From contig NZ_MLYP01000071.1 of assembly GCF_001866645.1 (NCBI RefSeq), forward strand, positions 1 through 63,606: DNA of 63,606 nucleotides, given 5' to 3'. Positions 1 through 9,782 of this stretch are shown here, piece by piece. The DNA is from Streptomyces colonosanans (GTDB taxonomy: Bacteria; Actinomycetota; Actinomycetes; Streptomycetales; Streptomycetaceae). The notes under the pieces are model-generated. The model was not told the origin of the DNA and made no database searches. It saw only the letters and a program-made list of their open reading frames with translations. A program made the translations under genes and the position numbers. Position 1 is the first letter of the stretch. Each line of letters begins with the position of its first letter.

Positions 1-74
1 CTTCCGTCCGGCACGCCGAGAGCACGCACCGAACGCCGCTCCTTAACGGGCAAACGTTGCCTGCCACGGCACTA
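1..74 (-). repeat. Dispersed repeat, copy 1 (runs off the left edge)
   Basis: Read on the minus strand, the sequence starting at the xseA stop codon matches a segment beginning at 14061 on the plus strand. Over the first 43 bases only four differ. The shared core includes CTAGTGCCG, CGTTTGCCCGTT and AGGAGCGGCGT. Beyond that both copies continue with GTGCTCTCGG, but copy 2 carries an insertion between the two parts. The element begins exactly at the xseA TAG codon. It may be an end of a mobile element, which is inference. Confidence 0.6.
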
Positions 75-1280
75 GATCTCGACTCGTACCGTGAACTCGC
101 CCTCGGCGACCCGTGCCCGCAGCGACTCGCTCGCCGACACCTCGTCCGGCGCGCGTACGACGTGCCCGTCGGACTTCTGCAGCACCGCGTACCCCCGCTG
201 GAGCGTCGCGGCCGGCGACAGGGCCACCACGCGCGCGTGCGTGTGCATGAGCTCCGACTCGGCGCGGTCGAGCAGGTGCCCGAGCGTGCGCCGGCCGCGG
301 TCGGCCAGCGCGGCGATCTGGTCGGCGCGCTCGTCGATCATGCGGTGCGGATCCTCCATCGAGGGCCGCGCCAGCGCATGTGCGAGCCCGCGCTCCTCGC
401 GCTCGACGAACGCCAGCACACACCGGCGTGCCCGGTCCTGCAGCGCCTGTACGCGCTGCAGCTCCTCACCGACGTCCGGCACGACCTTCTTCGCCGCGTC
501 GGTCGGAGTGGAGGCGCGCAGGTCGGCGACGTGGTCGAGCAGCGGATTGTCCGGCTCGTGCCCGATGGCCGAGACGACGGGCGTACGGCAGGCGGCCACC
601 GCCCTCACCAGTTGCTCGTCGGAGAACGGCAGCAGGTCCTCCACGCTGCCGCCGCCTCGCGCCACGATGATCACGTCGACGTCGTCGAGCGCGTCCAGCT
701 CCTTCACGGCCTGGACGACCTGGGGTACCGCGTGCACGCCCTGTACGGGGACGTTGCGCACCTCGAAGCGGACGGCGGGCCAGCGGTGCCGCGCGTTCTC
801 CAGCACGTCCCGCTCCGCGGCGGAGGCCCGGCCGCAGACGAGCCCGATCAGCTGCGGCAGGAACGGCAGCGGCTTCTTGCGCTCGGGCGCGAACAGCCCC
901 TCGGCGGCGAGCGTCTTCTTCAACTGCTCCAGCCGCGCGAGCAGTTCACCGACTCCAACGGGCCGTATCTCGGCGGCACGCAGCGACAGCTGCCCCCTGG
1001 GGGCGTACCACTCGGGCTTGGCGTGGACGACGACCCGGGCGCCCTCGCTCACGACGTCGGCGACCGCGTCGAACACCTGGCGGTAGCAGGTGACGTTGAT
1101 GGAGATGTCGCGCGAGGGATCGCGCAGCGTCAGAAAGACGACACCGGCGCCGGGCCGCCGTGACAGCTGGGTGATCTGCCCCTCGACCCACACGGCCCCG
1201 AGCCGGTCGATCCACGCTCCGATGAGCCGCGACACCTCACCGACGGGCAGGGGAGCTTCCGCGGACGTCTTCACAGCCAT
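72..1280 (-). CDS. xseA: Exodeoxyribonuclease VII large subunit
   Basis: 402-residue cytoplasmic subunit of exonuclease VII, which degrades single-stranded DNA to oligonucleotides together with the small XseB subunit. The N-terminal OB-fold part (GEVSRLIGAWIDRLGAVWVEG, about residues 14-110) binds DNA. The central catalytic part contains the typical RFEVRNVPVQG and GHEPDNPLLDHVADLRASTPTDAA blocks, followed by a coiled-coil tail. The ATG at 1280 was chosen over the upstream codon at 1310 because it gives the family N-terminus and because TACGCT (1293-1288) lies 7 bases before it, the spacing of a leaderless Streptomyces promoter. It is divergent from ispH. No xseB is visible; if present it lies left of the window, beyond the repeat. 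Confidence 0.93.
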   Translation of the reverse strand: MAVKTSAEAPLPVGEVSRLIGAWIDRLGAVWVEGQITQLSRRPGAGVVFLTLRDPSRDISINVTCYRQVFDAVADVVSEGARVVVHAKPEWYAPRGQLSLRAAEIRPVGVGELLARLEQLKKTLAAEGLFAPERKKPLPFLPQLIGLVCGRASAAERDVLENARHRWPAVRFEVRNVPVQGVHAVPQVVQAVKELDALDDVDVIIVARGGGSVEDLLPFSDEQLVRAVAACRTPVVSAIGHEPDNPLLDHVADLRASTPTDAAKKVVPDVGEELQRVQALQDRARRCVLAFVEREERGLAHALARPSMEDPHRMIDERADQIAALADRGRRTLGHLLDRAESELMHTHARVVALSPAATLQRGYAVLQKSDGHVVRAPDEVSASESLRARVAEGEFTVRVEI

Positions 1281-1429
1281 GCGCCCGAGCGTAACGGCCG
1301 GAGCTGACAACGACAGCCAGTGCGCCGACCGGTGGGGGTGCGGCCGTTCACGCGGGCGGGAGCGGTGGCGGAAACCCCTGCGACAGCAGGGGCTCCGGCC
1401 CGCCGGGGCACGGCCTTACGATGGTGCGC

Positions 1430-2425
1430 ATGACCGCTTCGTCTGGCCGCCGTGTCCTGCTCGCCGCCCCCAGGGGCTACTGCGCGGGTGTCGACCGTGC
1501 CGTGATCGCCGTCGAGAAGGCCCTGGAGCAGTACGGGGCCCCGATCTATGTCCGTCACGAGATCGTCCACAACAAGTACGTCGTGCAGACCCTGGAGAGG
1601 AAGGGCGCGATCTTCGTCGAACAGACGGAGGAGGTCCCCGAGGGGAACATCGTCATGTTCTCCGCGCACGGCGTCGCGCCCACGGTCCATGACGAGGCCA
1701 GAGAGGGCCGGCTCGCCACCATCGACGCGACCTGCCCGCTGGTCACCAAGGTGCACAAGGAAGCCGTCCGCTTCGCCAAGGAGGACTTCGACATCCTCCT
1801 GATCGGGCACGAGGGCCACGAAGAGGTCATCGGAACCTCCGGGGAGGCCCCGGACCACATCCAGCTCGTCGACGGCCCCGAGGACGTCGCGAACGTCGAG
1901 GTGCGCGACCCGTCGAGGGTCGTCTGGCTCTCCCAGACCACCCTCTCGGTCGACGAGACCATGGAGACGGTCGACGCGATCAAGGAGAAGTTCCCGCAGC
2001 TGATCTCCCCGCCCAGCGACGACATCTGCTACGCCACGCAGAACCGCCAGCTCGCGGTGAAGCAGATGGGCGCCGAGGCGGACCTGGTGATCGTGGTCGG
2101 TTCCCGCAACTCCTCGAACTCCAAGCGGCTGGTCGAGGTCGCCAAGCTCGCGGGCGCGCGCGCCGCGTACCTCGTGGACTTCGCCGACGAGATCGACGAG
2201 GCCTGGCTGGAAGGCGTGTCGACGGTCGGCCTGACCTCGGGCGCCTCCGTCCCGGACGTCCTGGTCGAGCAGGTCCTGGAGTGGCTCGGGCAGCGCGGCT
2301 TCGAGGACGTCGAGATCGTCAAGGCGGCCGAGGAGTCCATCATCTTCTCCCTCCCCAAGGAACTCCGCCGGGACCTGCGCGCAGAGGCGGCGGCACTCAT
2401 CGCGGAGCGCACCGGCGAGAAGTGA
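1430..2425 (+). CDS. ispH: 4-hydroxy-3-methylbut-2-enyl diphosphate reductase
   Basis: 331-residue Fe-S enzyme of the MEP isoprenoid pathway. It reduces HMBPP to IPP and DMAPP. The three cluster-binding cysteines are visible in PRGYCAGVDRA (Cys18), DATCPLVTK and DICYATQNRQ. The substrate-binding SRNSSNSKRL block is also present. An ATG at 1421 is in frame, but the ATG at 1430 is preferred because TACGAT at 1417-1422 ends 7 bases before it, fitting a leaderless transcript, and no Shine-Dalgarno motif is seen. It is divergent from xseA and upstream of ppgK. Confidence 0.95.
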   Translation: MTASSGRRVLLAAPRGYCAGVDRAVIAVEKALEQYGAPIYVRHEIVHNKYVVQTLERKGAIFVEQTEEVPEGNIVMFSAHGVAPTVHDEAREGRLATIDATCPLVTKVHKEAVRFAKEDFDILLIGHEGHEEVIGTSGEAPDHIQLVDGPEDVANVEVRDPSRVVWLSQTTLSVDETMETVDAIKEKFPQLISPPSDDICYATQNRQLAVKQMGAEADLVIVVGSRNSSNSKRLVEVAKLAGARAAYLVDFADEIDEAWLEGVSTVGLTSGASVPDVLVEQVLEWLGQRGFEDVEIVKAAEESIIFSLPKELRRDLRAEAAALIAERTGEK

Positions 2426-2507
2426 CGCCGCGCCCCCGCGGTGAAGGCTCCAACGGCCTTACGGCACCGAGAAGTGCCTGCCGGTCGTACGACGTACCGT
2501 GGTGCCC

Positions 2508-3254
2508 ATGCAGATCTTCGGCGTGGACATCGGCGGATCCGGCATCAAGGGCGCTCCCGTGGACCTCGAGCGGGGCGATCTGACGCAGGAGCGCTTCAAG
2601 GTGCTCACCCCGCATCCCGCGACGCCCGAGAGCGTGGCCGACGGAGTGAAGGAGGTCGTCGGCCACTTCGGCTGGACGGGCCCGGTCGGCATCACGTTCC
2701 CCGGGGTGGTCGCCGGCGGCAGCACGATCCGCACGGCGGCGAACGTCGACACGAGCTGGATCGGCACGGATGCACGCGCCCTGTTCGGCGAGCGCCTGGA
2801 CGGCCTCCCGGTGACGCTGCTGAACGACGCGGACGCGGCGGGCGTGGCCGAGATGAAGTACGGTGCCGGCCGCGACCGCAAGGGCACGGTCATCATGCTC
2901 ACGCTCGGCACCGGCATCGGCAGCGCCCTGTTCATCGACGGCGCCCTGGTCCCGAACACGGAACTGGGCCATCTGGAGCTGGACGGCCACGAGGCGGAGA
3001 AGCGGGCCTCGACGAAGGCCAAGGAAGACCACGACATGACGTGGGAGCAGTGGGCCCGCCGTGTGCAGAAGTACCTCGCCCATGTGGAGATGCTGTTCTC
3101 TCCGGAGCTGTTCATCATCGGCGGCGGCGTCAGCCGCAAGGCCCACAAGTTCCTGCCGCTGATCGAGGGCGTCACCGCGGAGATCATCCCCGCGCAACTG
3201 CAGAACAACGCGGGGATCGTGGGCGCGGCGATGAGGGCGGAGCAGAGCCGGTAG
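2508..3254 (+). CDS. ppgK: Polyphosphate glucokinase (ROK family)
   Basis: 248-residue ROK-fold kinase phosphorylating glucose from polyphosphate or ATP. The phosphate-binding GVDIGGSGIKG lies at the N-terminus. The catalytic LNDADAAGVAEMKYG and the TLGTGIGSALF loop follow, and the IGGGVSRK motif is near the C-terminus. The length fits actinobacterial PpgK. The upstream GTG at 2499 is rejected: the ATG at 2508 starts the conserved MQIFGVDIGG, and TACCGT (2495-2500) lies 7 bases before it, which suggests a leaderless mRNA. The gene converges on the DUF6542 gene. Confidence 0.92.
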   Translation: MQIFGVDIGGSGIKGAPVDLERGDLTQERFKVLTPHPATPESVADGVKEVVGHFGWTGPVGITFPGVVAGGSTIRTAANVDTSWIGTDARALFGERLDGLPVTLLNDADAAGVAEMKYGAGRDRKGTVIMLTLGTGIGSALFIDGALVPNTELGHLELDGHEAEKRASTKAKEDHDMTWEQWARRVQKYLAHVEMLFSPELFIIGGGVSRKAHKFLPLIEGVTAEIIPAQLQNNAGIVGAAMRAEQSR

Positions 3255-3293
3255 GGCAGCGGTGCCGGCCGGCCGCCGACACCGTCGTGGCCG

Positions 3294-3959
3294 TCAGGCC
3301 GGGCGGCGGCGCTGTGCAGCGATCCGGCGGCGCATCATCCGTACCCTGCGTACGGTCGCGATGACGCCCGCGACGAGCGTGCCGCCGTACAGCCAGCCCG
3401 CCTGGGTGGCGAGCGCGGTGACCAGTCCCACCAGATGCCCGGTGAGCCCGTCGTCGCCGTCGGCCACGATCAGCAGGCCGACGGCGTAGGCGATCGGCAC
3501 CACCACGGGCGCGGTCACCAGGTCCCCGCGCCGCACCCACAGCGCGGTCAGCGCGGCCACCGGCAGGAACAGCACGCCGTACACGGTCACGGACGCCTCG
3601 AACAGCAGGTGGTCGAGACATGCGAGCGCGACCATCGTGGCCACGCAGAACAGCCCGCTGCCGAGACCGGTGAGCCGGGGGTTGGGCAGGTGCCTGACCG
3701 CCTGGGCCAGCGGTGGGGTGGTCCGCCCGGTCGGCGCCGGGCGCCGCTGGACGCCGACCTTCCCACGGGCTGCGGGCCGTGTCTCGACGGCACCGCCCCG
3801 TACCTCGGGCCGGCCGGGACCGGCCGGCCCGAGGGCGGACCGGGCTGCCGTGCCGGGCCGCACCGTCGCGGCGGCCGGGCCCCGCCGGCCTTGCGGGGGA
3901 AGGGGCGGCGCACCGCGTCGCGCTTCGTGTTGCCGGGGTCGCGTCCTGTGTTGCTCCAC
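3294..3959 (-). CDS. DUF6542 domain membrane protein
   Basis: 221-residue protein of unknown function. The first 85 residues are low-complexity, Arg/Pro/Gly-rich and probably cytoplasmic. The C-terminal part holds about four hydrophobic segments, starting after LPNPRLTGLGSGLF and ending before a basic tail (VRRVRMMRRRIAAQRRRPA). This matches the DUF6542 family commonly found beside ychF in Streptomyces. The start is a GTG, with TAAGTT (3971-3966) six bases upstream, again leaderless-like. It is divergent from ychF. Confidence 0.75.
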   Translation of the reverse strand: MEQHRTRPRQHEARRGAPPLPPQGRRGPAAATVRPGTAARSALGPAGPGRPEVRGGAVETRPAARGKVGVQRRPAPTGRTTPPLAQAVRHLPNPRLTGLGSGLFCVATMVALACLDHLLFEASVTVYGVLFLPVAALTALWVRRGDLVTAPVVVPIAYAVGLLIVADGDDGLTGHLVGLVTALATQAGWLYGGTLVAGVIATVRRVRMMRRRIAAQRRRPA

Positions 3960-4161
3960 TGGACCAACTTAGGTCTGTTTATGTGCGGAATGACCCATCA
4001 GACACGCCGCTGGCGAGACCTTGGCCAAGCGTTCGATACATCGCCGGTGCGGTGTCCGGCACGCCGTAGACTGGGGGATCGGCCCGCACAGCCATCCTGA
4101 CGGACCCGGGCCCACACAGCCCCAGTCCTGTTCTCCAACCTCACGTACGGGAAGTCGCAAC

Positions 4162-5250
<1,089 letters not shown>

Positions 5251-5300
5251 GCGGGTGACATGACGCCACGTCGCTGACCAGGCGGACATGCAGATCAGAA

Positions 5301-5328
5301 GGGGCCGGGCCGGCGGGAGTCCGGCCCC
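5301..5328. terminator. Bidirectional hairpin between ychF and the globin fusion gene
   Basis: Perfect 8-bp stem GGGGCCGG / CCGGCCCC with a 12-base loop, between two converging genes. There is no T-tract, as is usual in Streptomyces. Confidence 0.55.
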
Positions 5329-5400
5329 CTCCGCGTTCCCGTGCCGAGTCGGTGCCGACTTTCAGGTGCGTCGGGGCGGCGTGTGCGTCCCCAGCTCTGT

Positions 5401-6162
5401 TCAGCCCCGGTACGGCGGCGTGATGCCCCAGTCCCAGCGGGGCATCGGGGTGTCGGGCAGCGGGGGCGGGTTCGGGCCCGAGTAGATCAGGGCCATCCGC
5501 GTGCCCCACTCCAGGTAGTACGCGAAGACCGCGCGGAACTCAGGGTCGTCCGGCAGGCCGACCTCGTCGGCGGTGTCCGTCAGCAGGGCCACCCACCGGC
5601 GGCGGTGCTCCTCGGTGAGCGCGCGGCCCACGTGCCGGGATGCCATGTGGCGGTGGCCGCCGTGCTCGGTGCTGTACCGGGCCGGACCACCGAAGACCTC
5701 ACCGAGCCAGGCCGCGACGTGCTGGGGGTGGTGCGGGTCCATTCCGGCGAAGACCGGGGCGAGGAGTTCGTCCTCGGCGACCCGCTCGTAGAACCGGGTG
5801 AAGAGCCGCCCGAAGGCCTCCGCCCCGCCGGCCCACTCGTACAGGGTCGGAGCCGCGCCGCCCCGGCCCACGACATCGGTGACCTCGTAGTGGCGCATCT
5901 CCTCGATCGACTCGACGTACGGCTTGATCTCGGCGAAGAAGGCCGCGAAGTGCTCACCTCTGCGGAAACCTTCGAGGTGGTCCTTGGTCGAGGTCCAGCG
6001 GATACGCAGAATGTAGGCGCCCGGATCCTCGGTGCAGCGGGCCAGTTCGTAGTCCACGCACTGCTCGGCCTCGCCGAGCGCCTCGGCGGCCCGGAGGTAC
6101 GCCTTCTCGAATTCCGCCCGTCGTTCGTCGGCGATCCGGTACCGGATGTACTCGACAATCAT
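5401..6162 (-). CDS. ABM-type monooxygenase / truncated haemoglobin fusion
   Basis: 253-residue two-domain protein. Residues 1-100 (MIVEYIRYRI ... RHYEVTDVV) form an antibiotic-biosynthesis-monooxygenase-like ferredoxin-fold domain. Residues about 110-235 form a truncated haemoglobin of the group II type (EAFGRLFTRFYERV, LAPVFAGM, HVAAWLGEVFGG, GHRHMASRHVGRALTEEHRRRW). The histidines of the HRHMASRHVG block are candidates for the proximal haem ligand. The ATG at 6162 starts the ABM domain; an in-frame extension to 6219 has no family support. It is divergent from an HxlR regulator, which may control it. Haem-dependent oxygen or NO chemistry is inferred. Confidence 0.8.
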   Translation of the reverse strand: MIVEYIRYRIADERRAEFEKAYLRAAEALGEAEQCVDYELARCTEDPGAYILRIRWTSTKDHLEGFRRGEHFAAFFAEIKPYVESIEEMRHYEVTDVVGRGGAAPTLYEWAGGAEAFGRLFTRFYERVAEDELLAPVFAGMDPHHPQHVAAWLGEVFGGPARYSTEHGGHRHMASRHVGRALTEEHRRRWVALLTDTADEVGLPDDPEFRAVFAYYLEWGTRMALIYSGPNPPPLPDTPMPRWDWGITPPYRG

Positions 6163-6235
6163 GCGTGGACTCAACAGCAATACCGGGTCCGCGACAAGGG
6201 CTGACCCGGTGGTAAGCACCCGGAACAGGACAGCG

Positions 6236-6601
6236 ATGCCGACGCCGAAACCCGTACCCGAGAGCGGTCAACGCTTCTCCTGCGCCGTCGAGTTGACCCT
6301 GGAGGTGATCGGCGGCAAGTGGGCCACGGTCGTGCTGGCCCACCTGAAGGAAGGCGCGCACCGGTACGGTGCGCTCCGGCGACGGATACCCGGGGTCAGC
6401 GAGAAGGTGCTGGTCCAGCGGCTGCGCGGGTTGGAGGCCCGGGGGCTGATCGAGCGGCGCTCCGACGGCGGAAGGCCGCCGGAGGTCGAGTACCGGCTGA
6501 CCGAGGAGGGGTTGAGCCTGGTGCCCGTACTGGAGGCGCTGTACGTCTGGGGCGAGCAGTACGCGGCACGCACCGGTGTCCGGATCGAGCTCCCGGATTG
6601 A
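6236..6601 (+). CDS. HxlR-family winged-helix regulator
   Basis: 121-residue winged-helix regulator. The sequence FSCAVELTLEVIGGKW, then VLAHLKEGAHRYGALRRRIPGVSEKVLVQRLRGLEARGLIERR, is the typical HxlR core, with a single cysteine at the position often used for redox or electrophile sensing in this family. The ATG at 6236 is preceded by AGGA. An upstream in-frame extension to 6146 would overlap the divergent gene and is rejected. The divergent ABM-globin gene is the obvious candidate target. Confidence 0.85.
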   Translation: MPTPKPVPESGQRFSCAVELTLEVIGGKWATVVLAHLKEGAHRYGALRRRIPGVSEKVLVQRLRGLEARGLIERRSDGGRPPEVEYRLTEEGLSLVPVLEALYVWGEQYAARTGVRIELPD

Positions 6602-6685
6602 CCACGTCCGCCCTCGCCCGGATCAGGCAGTGGCGTCAGAAGTCTCAGGCGTCGCCCACGGGTTCGCTCGGACGGGCACGGTGAT

Positions 6686-6787
6686 TCACCCGTTGATGCT
6701 CTCCCATTGCTTCGGCATCTCGTGAATCTTCTGCAGCAGTCGGGCGAAGATCGGAGTGAGCTCGGCCGTGTATCGCCGGAGCTGCAT
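6686..6787 (-). pseudogene. Short orphan ORF, possible gene remnant
   Basis: 33-codon frame in the gap downstream of the methyltransferase. It reads MQLRRYTAEL ... MPKQWESING with GC-rich third positions. An in-frame stop lies five codons upstream and there is no convincing Shine-Dalgarno sequence. It could be the C-terminal scrap of a lost gene or a small protein. I do not recognise the family. The rest of 6602-6877 shows nothing else. Confidence 0.25.
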
Positions 6788-6877
6788 GGAGGCCGTATGC
6801 CGCTACCGGGTGGGGCAGTTCGGTGCCCCTGCGCCCACCCCGGGCGCGCGGGCGTCCGGGGTGGTGTCCCGGGGTCT

Positions 6878-7666
6878 TCAGTGGCCGGTGCCATGGGTGA
6901 CGCGGATCTTGGACTGGCCGTGGGGGAGCTTCTCCCAGTCGTCCATGAGGCGGGCCGCCAGACCGTGGCGGGCCGCGAGGTCGACGAGTGTCTCGGTGCG
7001 GTAGTAGAAGTCCTCGCGCAGCACCTGGTGTTCGGGGCCCGTGGTGCGGTCGAAGGTGAAGTCGAACCAGCCGTCGGGGGCGAGGATGCGCCCGACGTGG
7101 GCCAGGCACTCGTCGACGACGTCCAGCGGAGAGTGGGAGAAGACGCTGTGGGCATGCACCACCCGGAAGTGCGCGTCGGGCAGGAAATCGAAGGTGAGGT
7201 TCTGCACCAGTGAAAGGTGCGGCACCTTGTCGCGCAGGTCCCGTTCGATCAGGGTGCGGCGGGCGGCGGCGAGGATGTCCGGCGAGATGTCGATGCCGTG
7301 GTAGGCGCCGGGCTCCAGATGGTCGATGAAGCGCCAGCCGGCCCGCAGATTGCCGCAGCCGATCTCCAGGAGCCGGTCGCCGGGGGCGAGGCCGTGCTGC
7401 ACCAGGTAGTCGAACTGCATCTTCCCCAGCCGCAGCCAGCTCTCATGGCTGCGACTGCCCACGGCCGCCTGCGGGTTGCGTGCGGTGTCGCTGCGCATCA
7501 CCGCCCGGTAGTAGGAGACGTGGTCACGGTGACGCATGCGCAGCCACGCGTCCCGCCCCGCGCGCAGCAGATGCCGGGGCACGCGCTGAGGGTGCCGCAA
7601 CGCGTAGCCGGCGCGGTGCAGGAGTGAACTGCGGTCGGCAGTGAGGTTCTTCTGTGCGGGAGGCAT
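6878..7666 (-). CDS. SAM-dependent class I methyltransferase
   Basis: 262-residue cytoplasmic enzyme. Motif I is LLEIGCGNLRAGWR, and the acidic ribose-binding residue follows in YHGIDISPDIL. Post-motif segments HFRVVHAHSVFSHSPLDVVDECLAHVGRILAPDGWFDFTF complete a Rossmann methyltransferase core (about residues 80-215). The N-terminal 70 residues are basic (LLHRAGYALRHPQRVPRHLLRAG). The substrate is unknown. The ATG at 7666 has AGGAG about 9 bases upstream. An operator-like element at 7731-7750 nearly identical to the GntR operator at 10224 lies upstream, suggesting shared control with the neighbouring ABC operon. Confidence 0.8.
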   Translation of the reverse strand: MPPAQKNLTADRSSLLHRAGYALRHPQRVPRHLLRAGRDAWLRMRHRDHVSYYRAVMRSDTARNPQAAVGSRSHESWLRLGKMQFDYLVQHGLAPGDRLLEIGCGNLRAGWRFIDHLEPGAYHGIDISPDILAAARRTLIERDLRDKVPHLSLVQNLTFDFLPDAHFRVVHAHSVFSHSPLDVVDECLAHVGRILAPDGWFDFTFDRTTGPEHQVLREDFYYRTETLVDLAARHGLAARLMDDWEKLPHGQSKIRVTHGTGH

Positions 7667-7730
7667 GGGGCGTGAAGCTCCTGTCCGTGGGTGTGTGCGG
7701 GTGGCATGCGCCGGGTCCGCTTCAACCAAA

Positions 7731-7750
7731 TAACTAGTGTCTTAGTGGAA
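7731..7750. promoter_or_regulatory. Putative GntR operator, copy 2, upstream of the methyltransferase
   Basis: The 20-mer taactagtgtcttagtggaa matches the element at 10224-10243 at 17 of 20 positions. It keeps the near-palindromic core ACTAg-N4-TTAGT. It lies about 65 bases upstream of the methyltransferase start. Confidence 0.55.
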
Positions 7751-7890
7751 GTAGGGCGTGGAGAGCCCCGGGCGAGGGAGCAGAAGGGGTGAGGAGGAGG
7801 GGGTGGGAGGCGAGTGCCGGGGGGCACTCCCCGAAGAGGCGGCCGACGAGGCCCGTCAGAAGGGTTCTGACGGGCGGTCGACGATTCCTG

Positions 7891-8844
7891 TCAGAAGGCC
7901 CTGCGACGCAGCACCGCGTAGGTGGCGGCGACGGCCGCGGCGGCGCAGGCGAGCAGGAGGGCCGACTCGACGCCCTGCATCGGCCAGAACTGGTCCGCCG
8001 AGTGGTACTCCTCGAAGACGGTGCCCGTACGGCAGCCGCCCGGGGCATGGCACTGGTCGTAGGGCAGCCACGTACCGTCCTTGCGGACGACGCCGTCACG
8101 CAGCATCCACACCTCGCCCTTCAACTGGTAGCCGCCGTGCCCGACCCAGGTGCGCAGCGGCAGCAGGTGGGGGCGTACCCAGGTGACGAGGGCGCCGAGG
8201 CCCGCGCAGACGACGAGCGTGATGCCCATCGCGGGCAGGGTGCGCCGCACCAGGGTGCCCACAAGGATCCCGATGGCGAGGGCCAGCAGGGCCGAGGCGA
8301 CGGGCACGATGCCGAAGGTGGAGTAGACGGAGGGCTCCCAGCGCCCCCACGCGTTCTGCGCGGTGGTCTGCCGGGCGGCCGCGCGCACCCAGGCCGCGGC
8401 CAGCGAGCAGCCCGCGGCGGTCGTCGTGACGACGGCGGCGGGGAGGGCGAATTGGGCGGTGAGCCACCGGGTGGGGGAGAGCGACTGGGTCAGCATCAGC
8501 CGGTGCGTGCCCCGCTCCAGTTCCTGCGCGATCAGCGGCGCGCCGACAAACGCACCCACCAGCAGCGGCAGCAGCATGAGGGCGTACTGGAAGTACTGCA
8601 CGGCCGCGTCGGCGTCCATCAGGTCGACGAACGCCGCGTCGCAGGCCGGTCGCAGGGGGGTGCAGGCGTCGCTCCGCTCCCTGGCCCCGAACAGTGCCGC
8701 ACGGTTGGCGGCGGCCCAGGCGAAGACCGCGAAGAGGACGAGGGCGGCGGCCGGGAACAGGGTCCGTCGGCGCCGGGTCACCGTGCGCAGCAGTCCCGAG
8801 CGCGAGGCGACGGGGGCGGACGGGGCAAGGGTCTGCGTGCTCAT
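7891..8844 (-). CDS. ABC transporter permease subunit
   Basis: 317-residue integral membrane protein with about six hydrophobic segments. These include LFPAAALVLFAVFAWAAANR, ALMLLPLLVGAFVGAPLIA, FALPAAVVTTTAAGCSLAAAW, two further central spans and ALLLACAAAAVAATYAV at the end. The segment LERGTHRLMLTQSLSPTRWLTAQF is typical of ABC-2 type permeases. A large extracytoplasmic loop (about residues 225-290) contains CHAPGGC. The start at 8844 overlaps the ATPase stop (ATGA), so the two are translationally coupled. It is the third gene of the gntR-ATPase-permease operon. The substrate is unknown. Confidence 0.85.
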   Translation of the reverse strand: MSTQTLAPSAPVASRSGLLRTVTRRRRTLFPAAALVLFAVFAWAAANRAALFGARERSDACTPLRPACDAAFVDLMDADAAVQYFQYALMLLPLLVGAFVGAPLIAQELERGTHRLMLTQSLSPTRWLTAQFALPAAVVTTTAAGCSLAAAWVRAAARQTTAQNAWGRWEPSVYSTFGIVPVASALLALAIGILVGTLVRRTLPAMGITLVVCAGLGALVTWVRPHLLPLRTWVGHGGYQLKGEVWMLRDGVVRKDGTWLPYDQCHAPGGCRTGTVFEEYHSADQFWPMQGVESALLLACAAAAVAATYAVLRRRAF

Positions 8845-9782
8845 GCCGCCGCTCCCGTGTGCGTCGCCTCCGGGACGGTCTCGCCCGGGTGGCAGGCGAT
8901 CCACGGCGGGGACTCGGGGGAGCGCAGGTAGGACATCAACAACGTCTCCAGAGAGGGTTCTTCGCTCTGCCAGGGGCCGCCCGGCAAGGTTCCGTCGCCG
9001 CGCACCAGGAGCGTCGTCCGACGTCCCCGGGTGCGGGCCTCCACTACGCCGGGCAGGGCCGGTACGTCCTGGGGTGCGGTCTCGGCGGTCGAGCCGGTGA
9101 GCAGCCGGTGGTCGGCCAGGGCCTCGTCGACGGGGCCGGACATCCGGACGCCGCCGTTGTCGAGAAGGAGCAACTCGTCGGCCACCCCCTCCAGTTCGGC
9201 CAGGACGTGCGAGGACATCACGATGCTGGTGCCGCGCTCGGCGGCATCCGACATGAGTACGGAGGTGACATGGTGGCGGGAGAGCGGGTCCAGATCGGCC
9301 AGGGGTTCGTCCAGCAGCAGCACGTCCGCCGCCTTGCCCATGGCCAGCGCGAGGGCGACGCGGGTGCGCTGTCCGCCGGACAGGGATCCGATACGGGCCT
9401 GTTCGGGTATCCGTTCACCGAGCATCCGCGCGGCGAGGTCGGGCCGCCAGCCGGGATTGAGGTCGCGGCCCATCCGCAGGGTGTCGGCGACGGTGAGCCG
9501 CGGGTAGAGCGGCTTGTCCTGTCCGACGAACGCGAGCCGGGCCCGCCCCGAGTCGCTGTCCGGGTCCGCGCCCAGCAGTCGCACCGTCCCCTTGTGCGGT
9601 CGCAGCAGTCCCGCGGCCGTTTCCAGGAAGGTGGTCTTGCCACCGCCGTTGGGGCCGACCAGCGCGCAGACCCGGCCCGCGGGCAGCTCCAGGCAGACCC
9701 CTCGCAGTACGGTCTTCCCACCCCGCCGCACGTCCAGGCCGTCGGCCCGTACGGCCGCCGCCCCTTCGGCCCGGTCGCTCAT
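8841..9782 (-). CDS. ABC transporter ATP-binding protein
   Basis: 313-residue ATPase. Walker A is GPNGGGKTT, with a Gly in place of the more usual Ser. The Q-loop is FVGQDKPLYPRLT, the signature is SLSGGQRTRVALALAMG, Walker B is VLLLDEPLADLDP and the switch His is in IVMSSHVLAELE. The C-terminal 90 residues are an accessory region. The ATG at 9782 overlaps the gntR stop, and its stop overlaps the permease start, so all three genes form one coupled operon. This is the typical arrangement of a YtrA-like GntR repressor with its exporter. Confidence 0.92.
   Translation of the reverse strand: MSDRAEGAAAVRADGLDVRRGGKTVLRGVCLELPAGRVCALVGPNGGGKTTFLETAAGLLRPHKGTVRLLGADPDSDSGRARLAFVGQDKPLYPRLTVADTLRMGRDLNPGWRPDLAARMLGERIPEQARIGSLSGGQRTRVALALAMGKAADVLLLDEPLADLDPLSRHHVTSVLMSDAAERGTSIVMSSHVLAELEGVADELLLLDNGGVRMSGPVDEALADHRLLTGSTAETAPQDVPALPGVVEARTRGRRTTLLVRGDGTLPGGPWQSEEPSLETLLMSYLRSPESPPWIACHPGETVPEATHTGAAA

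Noticed and set aside
57..1163. Long plus-strand frames across xseA
   Set aside because: They are shadows of xseA in the opposite strand, with no family features.
4021..4161. N-terminal extension of ychF
   Set aside because: The extension is unlike the family and covers the probable promoter TAGACT; the GTG at 4162 has a good ribosome binding site.
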